This document shows, piece by piece, positions 1-7,259 of a stretch of DNA of 63,583 nt. The position numbers were made by a program, and so were the translations under genes. Under the pieces are notes generated by a model. It searched no databases. It saw nothing but the letters and a program-made list of their open reading frames with translations, and was not told the origin of the DNA. The DNA is from a virus: positions 1-63,583 of the IMG/VR virus record IMGVR_UViG_3300036760_000302, one strand, 5' to 3'. The first letter of the stretch is position 1, and every line of letters begins with the position of its first letter.

Positions 1-127
1 CAACTGGTGATGTTTCAACAGAAATAATTAGAAAATATATTGAAGAACAAGGTTAAAATACAACATGACGTGGTCGCTTACATCCCCGAATCTAAAGATG
101 TCGGGGTTTTACACTCCCATGATAAAG
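1..127. repeat. terminal inverted repeat, left copy
   Basis: Bases 1-127 are the exact reverse complement of 63457-63583; beyond base 127 the two ends diverge. The repeat contains the first 29 codons of the gene that is complete at the right end. It is either a true terminal inverted repeat, an inverted duplication, or a fold-back assembly artefact. Confidence 0.95.
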
Positions 128-132
128 AATAA
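40..132 (+). pseudogene. truncated duplicate of the right-end 134-aa gene
   Basis: A TTG-started frame of 30 codons runs from the left inverted repeat and stops at TAA just past its boundary. It matches the N-terminus of the 134-aa protein at 63140-63544 up to ...SHDK, then ends. It is a by-product of the repeat and is unlikely to be functional. Confidence 0.6.
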
Positions 133-135
133 ATA

Positions 136-1152
136 ATGATAAAATCAGAAGCATACTTATTAGAGGTTGAAAATCTGAAAGCAATCAATAAAACCCTTTG
201 TCCTGACAAAAAAAAGACGACTGGAAAGATTGGGATATTTCTGCAAGGTCAAAATGGAGATTGCATAACCGCATCATCAGTTTTGAAATATCGAGATGTA
301 TTGTGGTCTGACAAAGAAATAGTTTGGTTTTGCAATATGCCTAATGCAGATTTTTTGAGACATAGCCCTGTTTCAGAGGTAAGACCTTATCCAAATGGAG
401 CTCAATTAATAACCTACGAAGGAAGAGAACTTGATTTTTTTGAGAGATTATGTAATGCAGAGAATAGACTTGACCAAGAAAAAAAGTTATTATTTCCTAT
501 GACGGCTGATTTAGATGATGGATACTTTCCAGCCCCATACATGATGACTCCGGAAAAAAGACACGGACTTGATTATCCGAATGTATCCAGAAGAGTTTTT
601 GGAATTGACCCAAGCTGGGAGTGGCATCCTTGCTTATATTTTTCAGACGAGGAACGCAAGATGGCTAAAGATTTTATTTCAAAATTACCTAAGCGTAAAA
701 ATGTGATGATAGAAACATTTGCCGGAAGCGGGCAGTCTTTATGGGATAATTCAATGACAGAAAAGACAATGCAATTATGCAATGAGAGGTTTGGCGAATG
801 TAATTTCATATTCACGTCACATAAATATTTAAGAACGTGTGAAAATTTTCCAGAAGGATTCTTTCAAAGAGGTGACATATTTTCTTGCGCGAGCTTCACG
901 GTGAGGCAATGCGCTTTACTTAACGACCTTTGCGACCTATTTGTGGGTGTATCTTCCGGAATTAGCTGTTCGTCATCGTATTGGGGTAGTAAGTCAGTAC
1001 CTAAAATGCAATTTTGCGGAAGCTGGGTTTGCTCGACAGTATCTCTTGCGAATGGATTTATAGAGCTTGTTACTGCTGACGAAAAGAAATTAGAAGATGC
1101 TCAATTAGAATTTTATTTAAAACTAAATCAACTCTTAAACACAATAAAATGA
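136..1152 (+). CDS. glycosyltransferase-like protein (GT9/GT-B-type fold, tentative)
   Basis: A 338-aa soluble protein. Residues 20-45 (GKIGIFLQGQNGD) resemble the N-terminal nucleotide-fold strand of heptosyltransferase-like GT-B enzymes. The C-terminal half has a second strand-loop unit (KNVMIETFAGSG, then DLFVGVSSGISC), as in the donor-binding half of GT9 proteins. It overlaps the following methyltransferase by 4 nt (ATGA), and a GT2-like gene comes next, so the three genes probably build or modify a glycan. The family is inferred from motif layout only. Substrate and target (virion, DNA or host surface) cannot be told. Confidence 0.45.
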   Translation: MIKSEAYLLEVENLKAINKTLCPDKKKTTGKIGIFLQGQNGDCITASSVLKYRDVLWSDKEIVWFCNMPNADFLRHSPVSEVRPYPNGAQLITYEGRELDFFERLCNAENRLDQEKKLLFPMTADLDDGYFPAPYMMTPEKRHGLDYPNVSRRVFGIDPSWEWHPCLYFSDEERKMAKDFISKLPKRKNVMIETFAGSGQSLWDNSMTEKTMQLCNERFGECNFIFTSHKYLRTCENFPEGFFQRGDIFSCASFTVRQCALLNDLCDLFVGVSSGISCSSSYWGSKSVPKMQFCGSWVCSTVSLANGFIELVTADEKKLEDAQLEFYLKLNQLLNTIK

Positions 1153-1826
1153 CAACCAAGCCAACCGCTAAGGCATTAAATAGGTTTCTTAAAACAAGAA
1201 ACGAAATAAATCAGTGTACGGAAATTTTACGTCAGAATAATTTAATCGAACACGGATTAGATTGTAAAAATTTTGATATAAAAGAAATTTCAGCCCATTT
1301 GACAGATGGAAATTTACTTGACATGGGAGCATCGGGAAGTTTTATCTTACACAACGCAATAAAACTAAATCTTTCCGGAAGAAAAGTTGGAATTGATTTA
1401 TCTCCGGTTGCAGCGCATGACCGAGCGGAAGGTGCTGAGTATTTTGAGGGAGATTTAATGAAAACTCCTTTTTCTGATGGGGAATTTCAGAATCTAACGT
1501 GCCTAAGTGTGATAGAACATCAGGTGGACTATAACTTACTCGCAAAAGAGTGCGCTAGATTATTGAAATCAGGAGGTCAATTATTTTTGACCTGCGATTA
1601 TTTTAATCCGAAACCCGATACATCTGCAATGAAGCTGTATTCTCTTGATTGGAACATATTGGACAAAGAGGATGTGCTTAGGCTTGTGGATGTTTTATCG
1701 AAACACGGATTGAGAATGACAAGCGAAATTGACTGGACTACTCAAGAGGCAGTCATTAATCCAACTTATTGTTCTCCGGCAAACGTGTCCTATACATTCG
1801 GAATTTTTCACTTTATAAAGCAATAA
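1149..1826 (+). CDS. class I SAM-dependent methyltransferase
   Basis: A 225-aa protein with a Methyltransf_11-like Rossmann core. Motif I is degenerate (LLDMGASGSF, about residues 57-66), motif II ends in GIDLSP, the acidic loop is EGDLMKTPF, and motif IV is CLSVIEH, followed by LLKSGGQLFLTC. These are typical of small-molecule or sugar methyltransferases. Its start overlaps the preceding glycosyltransferase-like gene by 4 nt, which suggests translational coupling. Its likely role is methylating a glycan made by its neighbours; the exact substrate is unknown. Confidence 0.75.
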   Translation: MTTKPTAKALNRFLKTRNEINQCTEILRQNNLIEHGLDCKNFDIKEISAHLTDGNLLDMGASGSFILHNAIKLNLSGRKVGIDLSPVAAHDRAEGAEYFEGDLMKTPFSDGEFQNLTCLSVIEHQVDYNLLAKECARLLKSGGQLFLTCDYFNPKPDTSAMKLYSLDWNILDKEDVLRLVDVLSKHGLRMTSEIDWTTQEAVINPTYCSPANVSYTFGIFHFIKQ

Positions 1827-1831
1827 AATAT

Positions 1832-2548
1832 ATGGAATTAAAATCTAATGAAACGGCAATAATTATTGTAGCATATAATAACGCCAGTTTTATTATTAAG
1901 CAAGCAGAATGTCTTAGGCATTTCTGTAAGGACGAATTTGATATAATTGTTATTGATAATAGTACTAATTCAGAAGCATCTGATGGAGTAAAGTATCATG
2001 CTACTAATCTTGGATGTTTGTATTTTAAAACAGAGGCATCGTCTAAGGATTCTACGGAAAGTCATGCTTTCGCTTGTAATTTTGCATACTGGAAATTCAA
2101 AGATAGCTATAAATATTTCTTCTTTACTGACCACGATAGCTTTCCTGTTAAGGATTTTTCTATAAAGAAAATCCTGAAAGACAAGATTATGGCTGGACTT
2201 GGGCAGGGAAGCAAGAAGACATATTTTTGGGCTGGATGCGTCATGTTCGATAACGCTAAGGTTGAAAAGGAGTTAATAGACTTTTCTCCTAATAGTGAAT
2301 TTGGTTTAGATACCGGAGGAAATCTTTACAGGATAATTGATAAGCATGAAAAAGAATCATTTGTGTTTTTTAATGAGGCGTATCATCAGAATCCAAATTT
2401 CAATAAATCATTCTATAATTTTTACGCAAGTATTCACGATGGATTATTTATGCACTTTGTTAATGGGAGTAACTGGGCTAGGTCAAGCGATAATGAGGAA
2501 AGAGTAAATTCTCTCTTTAATATTTTAGATGAAAAAGTAAAACAATAA
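1832..2548 (+). CDS. GT2/GT-A-like glycosyltransferase
   Basis: A 238-aa protein starting at ATG 1832 (an upstream frame exists but would overlap the methyltransferase). The N-terminus ETAIIIVAYNNASF and VIDNSTN match the nucleotide-binding start of GT-A family 2 enzymes. FFFTDHDSFPV supplies a DxD-like metal/UDP motif (DHD), followed by a long acceptor region. It lies 5 nt after the methyltransferase and completes a three-gene glycan cassette. GT2 membership is reasonably supported; donor and acceptor are unknown. Confidence 0.6.
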   Translation: MELKSNETAIIIVAYNNASFIIKQAECLRHFCKDEFDIIVIDNSTNSEASDGVKYHATNLGCLYFKTEASSKDSTESHAFACNFAYWKFKDSYKYFFFTDHDSFPVKDFSIKKILKDKIMAGLGQGSKKTYFWAGCVMFDNAKVEKELIDFSPNSEFGLDTGGNLYRIIDKHEKESFVFFNEAYHQNPNFNKSFYNFYASIHDGLFMHFVNGSNWARSSDNEERVNSLFNILDEKVKQ

Positions 2549-2791
2549 TCATTCTTTTTCCAATAAATGAGCGCATCCATGACAGTGTTTGATGTGCGGA
2601 TTTGACTTTGCTATTTTCCATATTGCGTAATTTATATTTTCGTCAGAAACCCTATCTATCACTATATTTAATAGCTCCTCATCATCTATGTCATCTGGAA
2701 TTTTCATATTGGAAGCCACGAGTGCGTTAATTGTAGCCTCTCTTTTAGCTATTGCGCACCATGCCATATCTACTACCTTAAGTTTCTTCAT
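2549..2791 (-). CDS. hypothetical protein, 80 aa
   Basis: Convergent with the glycosyltransferase and ending next to its stop. A predicted helical protein with an acidic middle (PDDIDDEELLNIVIDRV) and a C-terminal Cys/His pair cluster (HIKHCHGCAHLL) that may bind one metal ion. No family recognised. Confidence 0.5.
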   Translation of the reverse strand: MKKLKVVDMAWCAIAKREATINALVASNMKIPDDIDDEELLNIVIDRVSDENINYAIWKIAKSNPHIKHCHGCAHLLEKE

Positions 2792-2823
2792 TTGCTTTTT
2801 TTGTAAAGGTAAATAAAAAATAA

Positions 2824-3340
2824 ATGACTATGGAGATTAAAAAATGCTCAGGGACTAACGTGTATGTGATTCCAGATATGTTATCTGTGGAGCAATGTGA
2901 TTACCTTATCAAGTATTTTTCCGGTCTTAGTAAGCCTCAGATATTAGAAGATATTCCGGAGATGTAACGCTTTATGGGGTTATATCGGTAATAAACTATC
3001 CGGAATAGACTTCGTGGATGGCAGGATTGGTAAGACCTTTAAAATAGTAGGCGTAAAACCCGCTATAACCTTCTCTAAGGCGGGATTTGCATTTGGGCGA
3101 CACATTGATAGGCAATTAGGCGGGGATGTCTTTAAAATGCTGTTTTATCTTAACAAGCTATCGGCAGGAGGTGGAACAGATTTCTTTGAGCCTTATAGCG
3201 ATGAAGGAGTTTCTGTCGAAAGCAATATCGGTACTGGAGTCCTATTCGATATAGAAGTAGAACATGGTAGTCAGCAGTTTCCTTCCGGTGAAATTAAGTA
3301 CGTGATTGGTGTGAGACCCGTGATAAATTACACTCAATAA
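2824..3340 (+). pseudogene. 2OG-Fe(II) dioxygenase (prolyl-4-hydroxylase-like), frameshifted
   Basis: The first 46 codons (from ATG 2824, ...VIPDMLSVEQCDYLIKYF) end at TAA near 2962. The protein resumes in another frame (ALWGYIGNKLSG...) and runs to 3340. The second part carries the iron ligands HID (FGRHIDRQ), a distal His (VEHGSQQF) and the 2OG-binding Arg-like segment (GVRPVIN), as in phage P4H-like oxygenases. A single-base shift around 2955-2970 would restore one ~170-aa protein. It is therefore a recent pseudogene, a sequencing error or, less likely, programmed frameshifting. Confidence 0.65.
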
Positions 3341-3396
3341 TTCCGGTTTGGCGATAATATACTGATTTATTCCAACATTATTACTTTTTTATGTCA

Positions 3397-3404
3397 TTTT
3401 TACT
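3397..3404. repeat. 8-bp target-site duplication (left)
   Basis: TTTTTACT lies directly outside the left inverted repeat of the insertion sequence and recurs at 5236-5243 outside the right one. Eight base pairs is the duplication length known for IS1595-family elements. Confidence 0.9.
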
Positions 3405-3427
3405 GGTAATTATATACTATTTTACAC
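3405..3427. repeat. IS inverted repeat, left
   Basis: 23 bp, the exact reverse complement of 5213-5235; they form the outermost bases of the insertion sequence. Confidence 0.9.
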
Positions 3428-3444
3428 CGCATTGATATTTTACT

Positions 3445-3452
3445 TATATTTG
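3445..3452 (+). promoter_or_regulatory. Bacteroidetes-type -7 box (transposase promoter)
   Basis: TATATTTG matches TAnnTTTG, 22 nt before the transposase ATG and just inside the left inverted repeat. Confidence 0.6.
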
Positions 3453-3473
3453 TAGTATTAAAACCTACAATCA

Positions 3474-4421
3474 ATGGCAAAGAAAAAAGCAATTAAACAA
3501 ATCTGCTCCCTCTACGATTTATTAAAAAAGTTCCCTACGGAGAAGGACTGCATCGAATATTTCGAGCAGATAATCTGGTATGGGAAGCCAGTATCTCCAT
3601 TTGATGAGACCTCGAAGGTCTATAAATGCTCTGGCAACAAATATAAGTGCAAAAAGACTGGTAAATATTTCAATATAAAGAACGGTACTATTTTCGAGAA
3701 TAGTAATATCAAACTGCAAAAGTGGCTGATGGCTATTTACCTGATGACCTCCCACAAGAAAGGAATCAGTTCAATACAACTGGCAAGGGATATAGGCGTT
3801 ACTCAGAAATCCAGTTGGTTTATGCTCCATAGACTCCGCTACGCAATGGCTCACAGGGACTTTAAGAAGCCGTTGAGTAACATCGTTGAGTGCGATGAGG
3901 CATATATTGGTGGAAAGGAAAAGAATAGGCATCAGAATAAGAAAGGACGCGGACAAGGTTCATTCGGTAGAGAAGCATTGGATAAGGCAACTGTATTCGG
4001 GGCAGTGGAGCGAGGTGGAAAGGTTCTGGCAGAGAAAATAGTTAATGCTAATAAGGAAAATATCGAACCGATTATCTTCAAAAATATAAAGGAAGGCACA
4101 AAGATATTTACTGATGAATGGTATGGCTACCATGCGCTGAGTAAATCCTACGAACATAAGTCAATCAAACATAGTTTGAAGCAGTATGTAGATGGCGAAG
4201 TTCACACGAATACAATCGAAAATTTCTGGGCGTGCCTAAAGCGTGGATTGTATGGAATCTATCATAAGACCGACAAAGCACACTTGCAATGGTATCTGGA
4301 CGAGTTCGCTTTTCGATACAATACGAGGGACTTGAATGAACTGAAACGATGTGAGTTGTTTATCGGAGCGACTCAAGGGAGATTGAAGTATAGGCAGTTG
4401 ATAAAGAAAAAGTCTAATTAA
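3474..4421 (+). CDS. IS1595-family (ISXO2-like) transposase
   Basis: A 315-aa DDE transposase. The N-terminus has a zinc-ribbon-like part (YKCSGNKYKCKKTGKYF, about 50-66) and a helix-turn-helix stretch (GISSIQLARDIGVTQKSSWFMLHRLR). The catalytic core shows ECDEAYIGGKE (first Asp, about 140), DEWYGY (second Asp) and the family signature HTNTIENFWACLKRGLYG. It runs from an internal promoter and is complete relative to the family's usual ~300 aa. It catalyses cut-and-paste movement of the element with an 8-bp duplication. Confidence 0.95.
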   Translation: MAKKKAIKQICSLYDLLKKFPTEKDCIEYFEQIIWYGKPVSPFDETSKVYKCSGNKYKCKKTGKYFNIKNGTIFENSNIKLQKWLMAIYLMTSHKKGISSIQLARDIGVTQKSSWFMLHRLRYAMAHRDFKKPLSNIVECDEAYIGGKEKNRHQNKKGRGQGSFGREALDKATVFGAVERGGKVLAEKIVNANKENIEPIIFKNIKEGTKIFTDEWYGYHALSKSYEHKSIKHSLKQYVDGEVHTNTIENFWACLKRGLYGIYHKTDKAHLQWYLDEFAFRYNTRDLNELKRCELFIGATQGRLKYRQLIKKKSN

Positions 4422-4932
4422 ACCCTCTTTCCTTCCTCCATCTCACAATTTGTTCACTTACTTTTTTTATTTTATCAAGTAGCCTTTGGTCATAAATCTC
4501 ATCTAATTTATTGGGAATATCATAACTCCAACTTACATCTTCAATCACAGGATACTCCTCCTTACTAAATCCTAAATCTCGCATTTTATTTTCGTATTTT
4601 TTATCAGCCAATCTATACCAACTACCACTAAGCCATCGTCTTGAACTCCACCATTTATCAGAATTTTTATATTCTTTTTGAGGAACTGGTCTAATGATGT
4701 GTATTGGCATACTAATTGCACCAGAATCCGAATATTCTATATAATTAAGAAAATAATATTTATTTCCTGTTCTTCCAATTAATTTTTTATATTTTTCTAT
4801 CTTATCTTTATCAATATCTCCGCCTTTCTCCAAATAACTATCCTGCTCCATCACATCTGCCGAATGAAAATATCCGCCAGTTATAATTGCTCCGTGATTG
4901 GCGTAATAATCAGCAAAATCTCCTGTTAACAT
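4414..4932 (-). CDS. passenger hypothetical protein in the IS, 172 aa
   Basis: Antiparallel to the transposase, overlapping its 3' end by 8 nt, and inside the IS ends, so it moves with the element. It is acidic-basic mixed, rich in Tyr/Trp/Lys, with a conserved-looking core WWSSRRWLSGSWYRLADKKY. No signal peptide or membrane segment. No family recognised; passenger genes in IS1595 elements are known to be varied. Confidence 0.55.
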   Translation of the reverse strand: MLTGDFADYYANHGAIITGGYFHSADVMEQDSYLEKGGDIDKDKIEKYKKLIGRTGNKYYFLNYIEYSDSGAISMPIHIIRPVPQKEYKNSDKWWSSRRWLSGSWYRLADKKYENKMRDLGFSKEEYPVIEDVSWSYDIPNKLDEIYDQRLLDKIKKVSEQIVRWRKERGFN

Positions 4933-5040
4933 TATTGTATGGATTATACTTTGTGCGACAAAGATAATTAATATTTTAATACGGCAAAATGTTAGTAATT
5001 AATGAAGTTTACTGTTGAATATTTGTACTATTTTCGCACC

Positions 5041-5169
5041 ATGAGTAAAAAACCATCCAAGAAAATCAACTCAAAGAACGCAAAACAGCGTGGAGGAGTT
5101 ATGCAGGAAAAAGAGTTCAATGAAATCATCCAGAGAATTGTTCGGGTCAAACCGAAACAGACTAAATGA
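5041..5169 (+). CDS. small basic protein in the IS, 42 aa
   Basis: MSKKPSKKINSKNAKQRGG... is strongly basic at its N-terminus with an amphipathic C-terminal helix (EFNEIIQRIVRVKP). It sits between the 172-aa passenger gene and the right inverted repeat. It could be a small DNA- or RNA-binding protein, or a spurious frame. Confidence 0.4.
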   Translation: MSKKPSKKINSKNAKQRGGVMQEKEFNEIIQRIVRVKPKQTK

Positions 5170-5212
5170 CCTATACACTATCCGTCTTTCAATTTTTATG
5201 TTATTTCAGCAA

Positions 5213-5235
5213 GTGTAAAATAGTATATAATTACC
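5213..5235. repeat. IS inverted repeat, right
   Basis: 23 bp, reverse complement of the left IS end at 3405-3427. Confidence 0.9.
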
Positions 5236-5243
5236 TTTTTACT
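5236..5243. repeat. 8-bp target-site duplication (right)
   Basis: TTTTTACT, identical to the copy at 3397-3404. Confidence 0.9.
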
Positions 5244-5307
5244 GGTTGATTATCAGTGAATTATGAGCTTAGTAGAAAATAATTTATAAACCAAGCAACT
5301 TTTGTTA

Positions 5308-5315
5308 TACATTTG
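5308..5315 (+). promoter_or_regulatory. promoter of leader RNA 1
   Basis: TACATTTG fits TAnnTTTG. It precedes a ~250-nt untranslated-type RNA that ends in a strong terminator at 5569. Confidence 0.55.
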
Positions 5316-5413
5316 TCGTCTAAAGAGAAACAAACGCTCCGCGAGGAGTAAAACAGAAAATCAACCGAGTAATAAAACAGACAATGCTTTCACTTCAAAA
5401 AAATACAACAACA

Positions 5414-5521
5414 ATGTGGACGATAGCGGGTAAAACCTGTGTGTCAGTCATTCGCTTTAATGAAGCGGGGGACGATACAAGCGGGGCTTTCCACAAAGTT
5501 TTGTATTCTGACGAAGAATAA
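5414..5521 (+). CDS. 35-aa leader ORF of RNA 1
   Basis: ATG to TAA encodes MWTIAGKTCVSVIRFNEAGD... and ends 18 nt before the terminator stem. Part of the ORF (5481-5489) is the alternative pairing partner of the terminator, so ribosome position could decide between the two structures. It may act as a leader peptide only. Confidence 0.4.
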   Translation: MWTIAGKTCVSVIRFNEAGDDTSGAFHKVLYSDEE

Positions 5522-5539
5522 AAATACGAAACTCAAAAG

Positions 5540-5575
5540 AAGCCCCGCACAAGAAATTGTTCGGGGCTTTTTGTT
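5540..5575 (+). terminator. rho-independent terminator of leader RNA 1
   Basis: AAGCCCCG / CGGGGCTT, 8-bp stem around a 14-nt loop, followed by TTTTTGTTTT. Confidence 0.8.
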
Positions 5576-5579
5576 TTAT

Positions 5580-6533
5580 ATGGGTTTTAAATACGAGTGT
5601 GAAAAATATGGTTTAAAAATAAGATACATGAAACCGCTTTATACTAAAGAAGAATTTAAAATAGCCGAAGGGGAAGATAAATTACCATTAGAATGTTACT
5701 CCTGCGGAAATACCTTCTTAAAACTAAAGCGAGTGATTCAAAGAACCCTGCGGAATAAAAATGGATATACAGGAAAATTTTGTAGCAAAAAATGTTGTGG
5801 TGCATCAAAGAAAAGAAAATTAATATCAGCAAAGTGCGAAAACGATAAATGCAATAAAGAACACGATGGTTCTTTCGGAAGTGGTAGATTTTGCAGAAGG
5901 GCTTGCGCTAATAGCAGAGTCAAAAGCGAATCAGATAAATTAAAAATATCTGCTGGGGTCAGGAATAGCGAGGCGTTTAAGGTAAGTGTCTTAAAATTAC
6001 CCAAGAAGATTAGGAAGATGTGGCGCGATGGGAAATATAATAGCAGAAGTGAAAAATTGATAAAGGTAGTTAAGTGGAAATGCCCAGTTTGCGATTCTAT
6101 TATAATGTTAAATCCAAGCGTAGCAAGAGAAAGAAAATATTGTAGTGGAAGATGTAGAAATAAAGTGAATAATAAATTTCAGAATGGTAGTAGGTCGTAT
6201 GCCGAAAGATACTTGGAGGAAAAATTAAGCGAGTCGTTTCCGTCATTAAAAATTGAATTTAATAATAGAGAAGTATTGAGTGGAAATAAAGAGTTGGATG
6301 TGTACATACCGTCTTTGAACTTTGCGATAGAATGGAATGGAATTTATCATTACAGGGAAGTAAATAAAGAAAGTTTAGTTAAGGTAAAAAAGAGAGATTT
6401 TGATAAAAAGAAAGAGTGTAAGCGAGGCGGAATATTGCTGTATGTGATAAAAGATTTAACGAGCAGTAAGAAATTTATAAGAGAAGAAACTGATAAAATT
6501 GTTCTTGTTATACGCAGACTAATTCATGGGTGA
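5580..6533 (+). CDS. homing endonuclease, Vsr/PD-(D/E)XK-like, with zinc fingers
   Basis: Start chosen at ATG 5580 just after the terminator (the frame extends upstream through the leader RNA), giving 317 aa. Several CxxC...CxxxC zinc knuckles (LECYSCGNTF, CENDKCN, WKCPVCD) form the DNA-binding part. The C-terminal ~100 residues (AERYLEEKL, KELDVYIPSLNFAIEWNG, DFDKKKECKRGG) match the Vsr-type EDxHD/PD-(D/E)XK nuclease fold of phage homing enzymes. Its last seven sense codons and stop are encoded by the 5' part of the downstream tRNA gene at 6512, a pattern repeated with other endonucleases in this array. Confidence 0.75.
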   Translation: MGFKYECEKYGLKIRYMKPLYTKEEFKIAEGEDKLPLECYSCGNTFLKLKRVIQRTLRNKNGYTGKFCSKKCCGASKKRKLISAKCENDKCNKEHDGSFGSGRFCRRACANSRVKSESDKLKISAGVRNSEAFKVSVLKLPKKIRKMWRDGKYNSRSEKLIKVVKWKCPVCDSIIMLNPSVARERKYCSGRCRNKVNNKFQNGSRSYAERYLEEKLSESFPSLKIEFNNREVLSGNKELDVYIPSLNFAIEWNGIYHYREVNKESLVKVKKRDFDKKKECKRGGILLYVIKDLTSSKKFIREETDKIVLVIRRLIHG

Positions 6534-6596
6534 GATGGTCGGACTCCAAATCCGATGCCCGAAAGGGATGTGCGGGTTCGACTCCTGCTCTGCGTG
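6512..6596 (+). tRNA. class II tRNA with CCA anticodon (Trp?)
   Basis: An 85-nt cloverleaf: 7-bp acceptor (ACGCAGA/TCTGCGT), weak D-stem, anticodon stem TCGGA/TCCGA with loop CTCCAAA, variable-arm hairpin CCC-GAAA-GGG and a normal T-arm. The anticodon CCA reads Trp, but a long variable arm is a mark of Ser, Leu or Tyr tRNAs. One base change (CCA from CGA) would make it tRNA-Ser. Its 5' end is the coding end of the upstream endonuclease. Confidence 0.75.
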
Positions 6597-6610
6597 CAAG
6601 TAGTAAAATT

Positions 6611-6635
6611 GTTCTTTGAAAGTAAAATATTGTTT
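6611..6635 (+). promoter_or_regulatory. boxA-like leader (GTTCTTTGA...ATATTG)
   Basis: GTTCTTTGA followed by AAAATATTG. The same pair of motifs precedes other RNA genes here (7242, 8504, 19589, 20389). It resembles the boxA-type antitermination leaders seen before Bacteroidetes rRNA genes. Confidence 0.5.
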
Positions 6636-6638
6636 TTT

Positions 6639-6738
6639 TTTGGCAGGACTCCAGAAGTGGGGGTCGCACAGATGAACAACCATTACAACAACGTACAGTT
6701 CCAACGGCACTGTAATGGTGCGGAACAGTTCTCTTGCC
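6639..6738 (+). ncRNA. structured RNA a (closing stem GGCAGGA/TCTTGCC)
   Basis: A ~100-nt unit after the boxA-like leader, closed by a 7-bp acceptor-like stem. The inside contains CCATTACA/TGTAATGG and GTTCC/GGAAC pairings. It has no anticodon or T-arm, so it is not a normal tRNA. Function unknown. Confidence 0.45.
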
Positions 6739-6762
6739 GAAGATATTTAAGATGTTTGGTCA

Positions 6763-6825
6763 CGACAAGCAGTTTGACGAACTAACCGTTCCTTCATCGT
6801 CACTGGGGCGGGCTTGTCGTGTGCC
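6763..6825 (+). ncRNA. structured RNA b (closing stem CACGACAAGC)
   Basis: The 10-bp perfect inverted repeat CACGACAAGC / GCTTGTCGTG closes a ~43-nt loop, directly after structured RNA a. No T-run follows, so it is not an obvious terminator. Ends are approximate. Confidence 0.4.
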
Positions 6826-6842
6826 GGACAAAAGAATCTACT

Positions 6843-6929
6843 AAGCAGGTTTGAGATGAAAAAAAAAACAGAGCAAAGAAAATCAGCATCTCTGTAATTT
6901 GCCGTCAACCGGAGAATGTCCTGCTTAAA
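6843..6929 (+). ncRNA. structured RNA c (closing stem AAGCAGG/CCTGCTT)
   Basis: A perfect 7-bp or longer stem closes an ~87-nt unit, 7 nt before tRNA-Phe. With units a and b it forms a row of non-tRNA structured elements inside the tRNA transcript. Ends are approximate. Confidence 0.4.
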
Positions 6930-6935
6930 ATATTT

Positions 6936-7008
<73 letters not shown>

Positions 7009-7044
7009 CTTCTGCTAAACCATAATGCAGATGGATGAAGATGA

Positions 7045-7076
7045 TAAATCGTAACTGAATTGTACAATAGGTTACG
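7045..7076 (+). other. hairpin between tRNA-Phe and the mini tRNA-like RNA
   Basis: CGTAAC...GTTACG stem with a ~17-nt loop. No T-run follows; possibly a processing or spacer element. Confidence 0.35.
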
Positions 7077-7096
7077 GCTAAAACGGATTCGTCTCA

Positions 7097-7161
7097 GGCG
7101 ATGTTCATTAGGGGGCAAGTCGCGAACTTGTCAAGGGGTGAAAGTCCTCTCATCGCCACCA
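7097..7161 (+). ncRNA. mini tRNA-like RNA with encoded CCA
   Basis: GGCGATG/CATCGCC forms a 7-bp acceptor stem followed by A and a genomic CCA. An anticodon-like arm (GCAAG-TCGCGAA-CTTGT) and a T-like arm (AGGGG-TGAAAGT-CCTCT) are present, but the D-arm is missing and both the U33 equivalent and the T-loop consensus are lost. It is 65 nt. It may be a decayed tRNA or a tRNA mimic; most other tRNAs in the array lack an encoded CCA. Confidence 0.5.
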
Positions 7162-7162
7162 T

Positions 7163-7235
7163 GCCTGTGTAGCTCAGTTGGTAGAGCTCCTGACTTGTAA
7201 TCAGGGGGTCGGGGGTTCAAGTCCCTCCGCAGGCT
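7163..7235 (+). tRNA. tRNA-Thr(TGT)
   Basis: Acceptor GCCTGTG/CGCAGGC, anticodon stem CCTGA/TCAGG with loop CTTGTAA. Confidence 0.95.
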
Positions 7236-7259
7236 CGACTGGTTCTTTAAAAGTAAGAT

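Larger units (their letters stand above)
3405..5235 (+). mobile_element. IS1595-family insertion sequence, 1831 bp, with passenger ORFs
   Basis: The ends are perfect 23-bp inverted repeats (3405-3427 and 5213-5235, beginning GGTAATTATATAC), flanked by the direct repeat TTTTTACT. Between them lie an IS1595-type transposase (+), a 172-aa ORF (-) and a 42-aa basic ORF (+). The transposase frame is intact and both ends and the duplication are perfect, so insertion looks recent and the element may still be active. Confidence 0.9.
5322..5577 (+). ncRNA. leader RNA 1: leader ORF plus switchable terminator
   Basis: The segment has its own promoter box, a 35-codon ORF and a terminator. The 5' arm of the terminator (AAGCCCCGC, 5540-5548) can pair either with the terminator 3' arm (5562-5569) or, over 9 bp, with GCGGGGCTT inside the ORF (5481-5489). 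This is the layout of a translation-coupled attenuator. The 3' part (CAAGAAATTGTT between the arms, then a T-run) is nearly identical to the RNA at 17146-17330, so the two are paralogues. A homing endonuclease and the first tRNA follow. Confidence 0.55.

Noticed and set aside
5439-5579. Longer start of the first homing endonuclease
   Set aside because: It would be translated through a strong terminator; ATG 5580 is more sensible.
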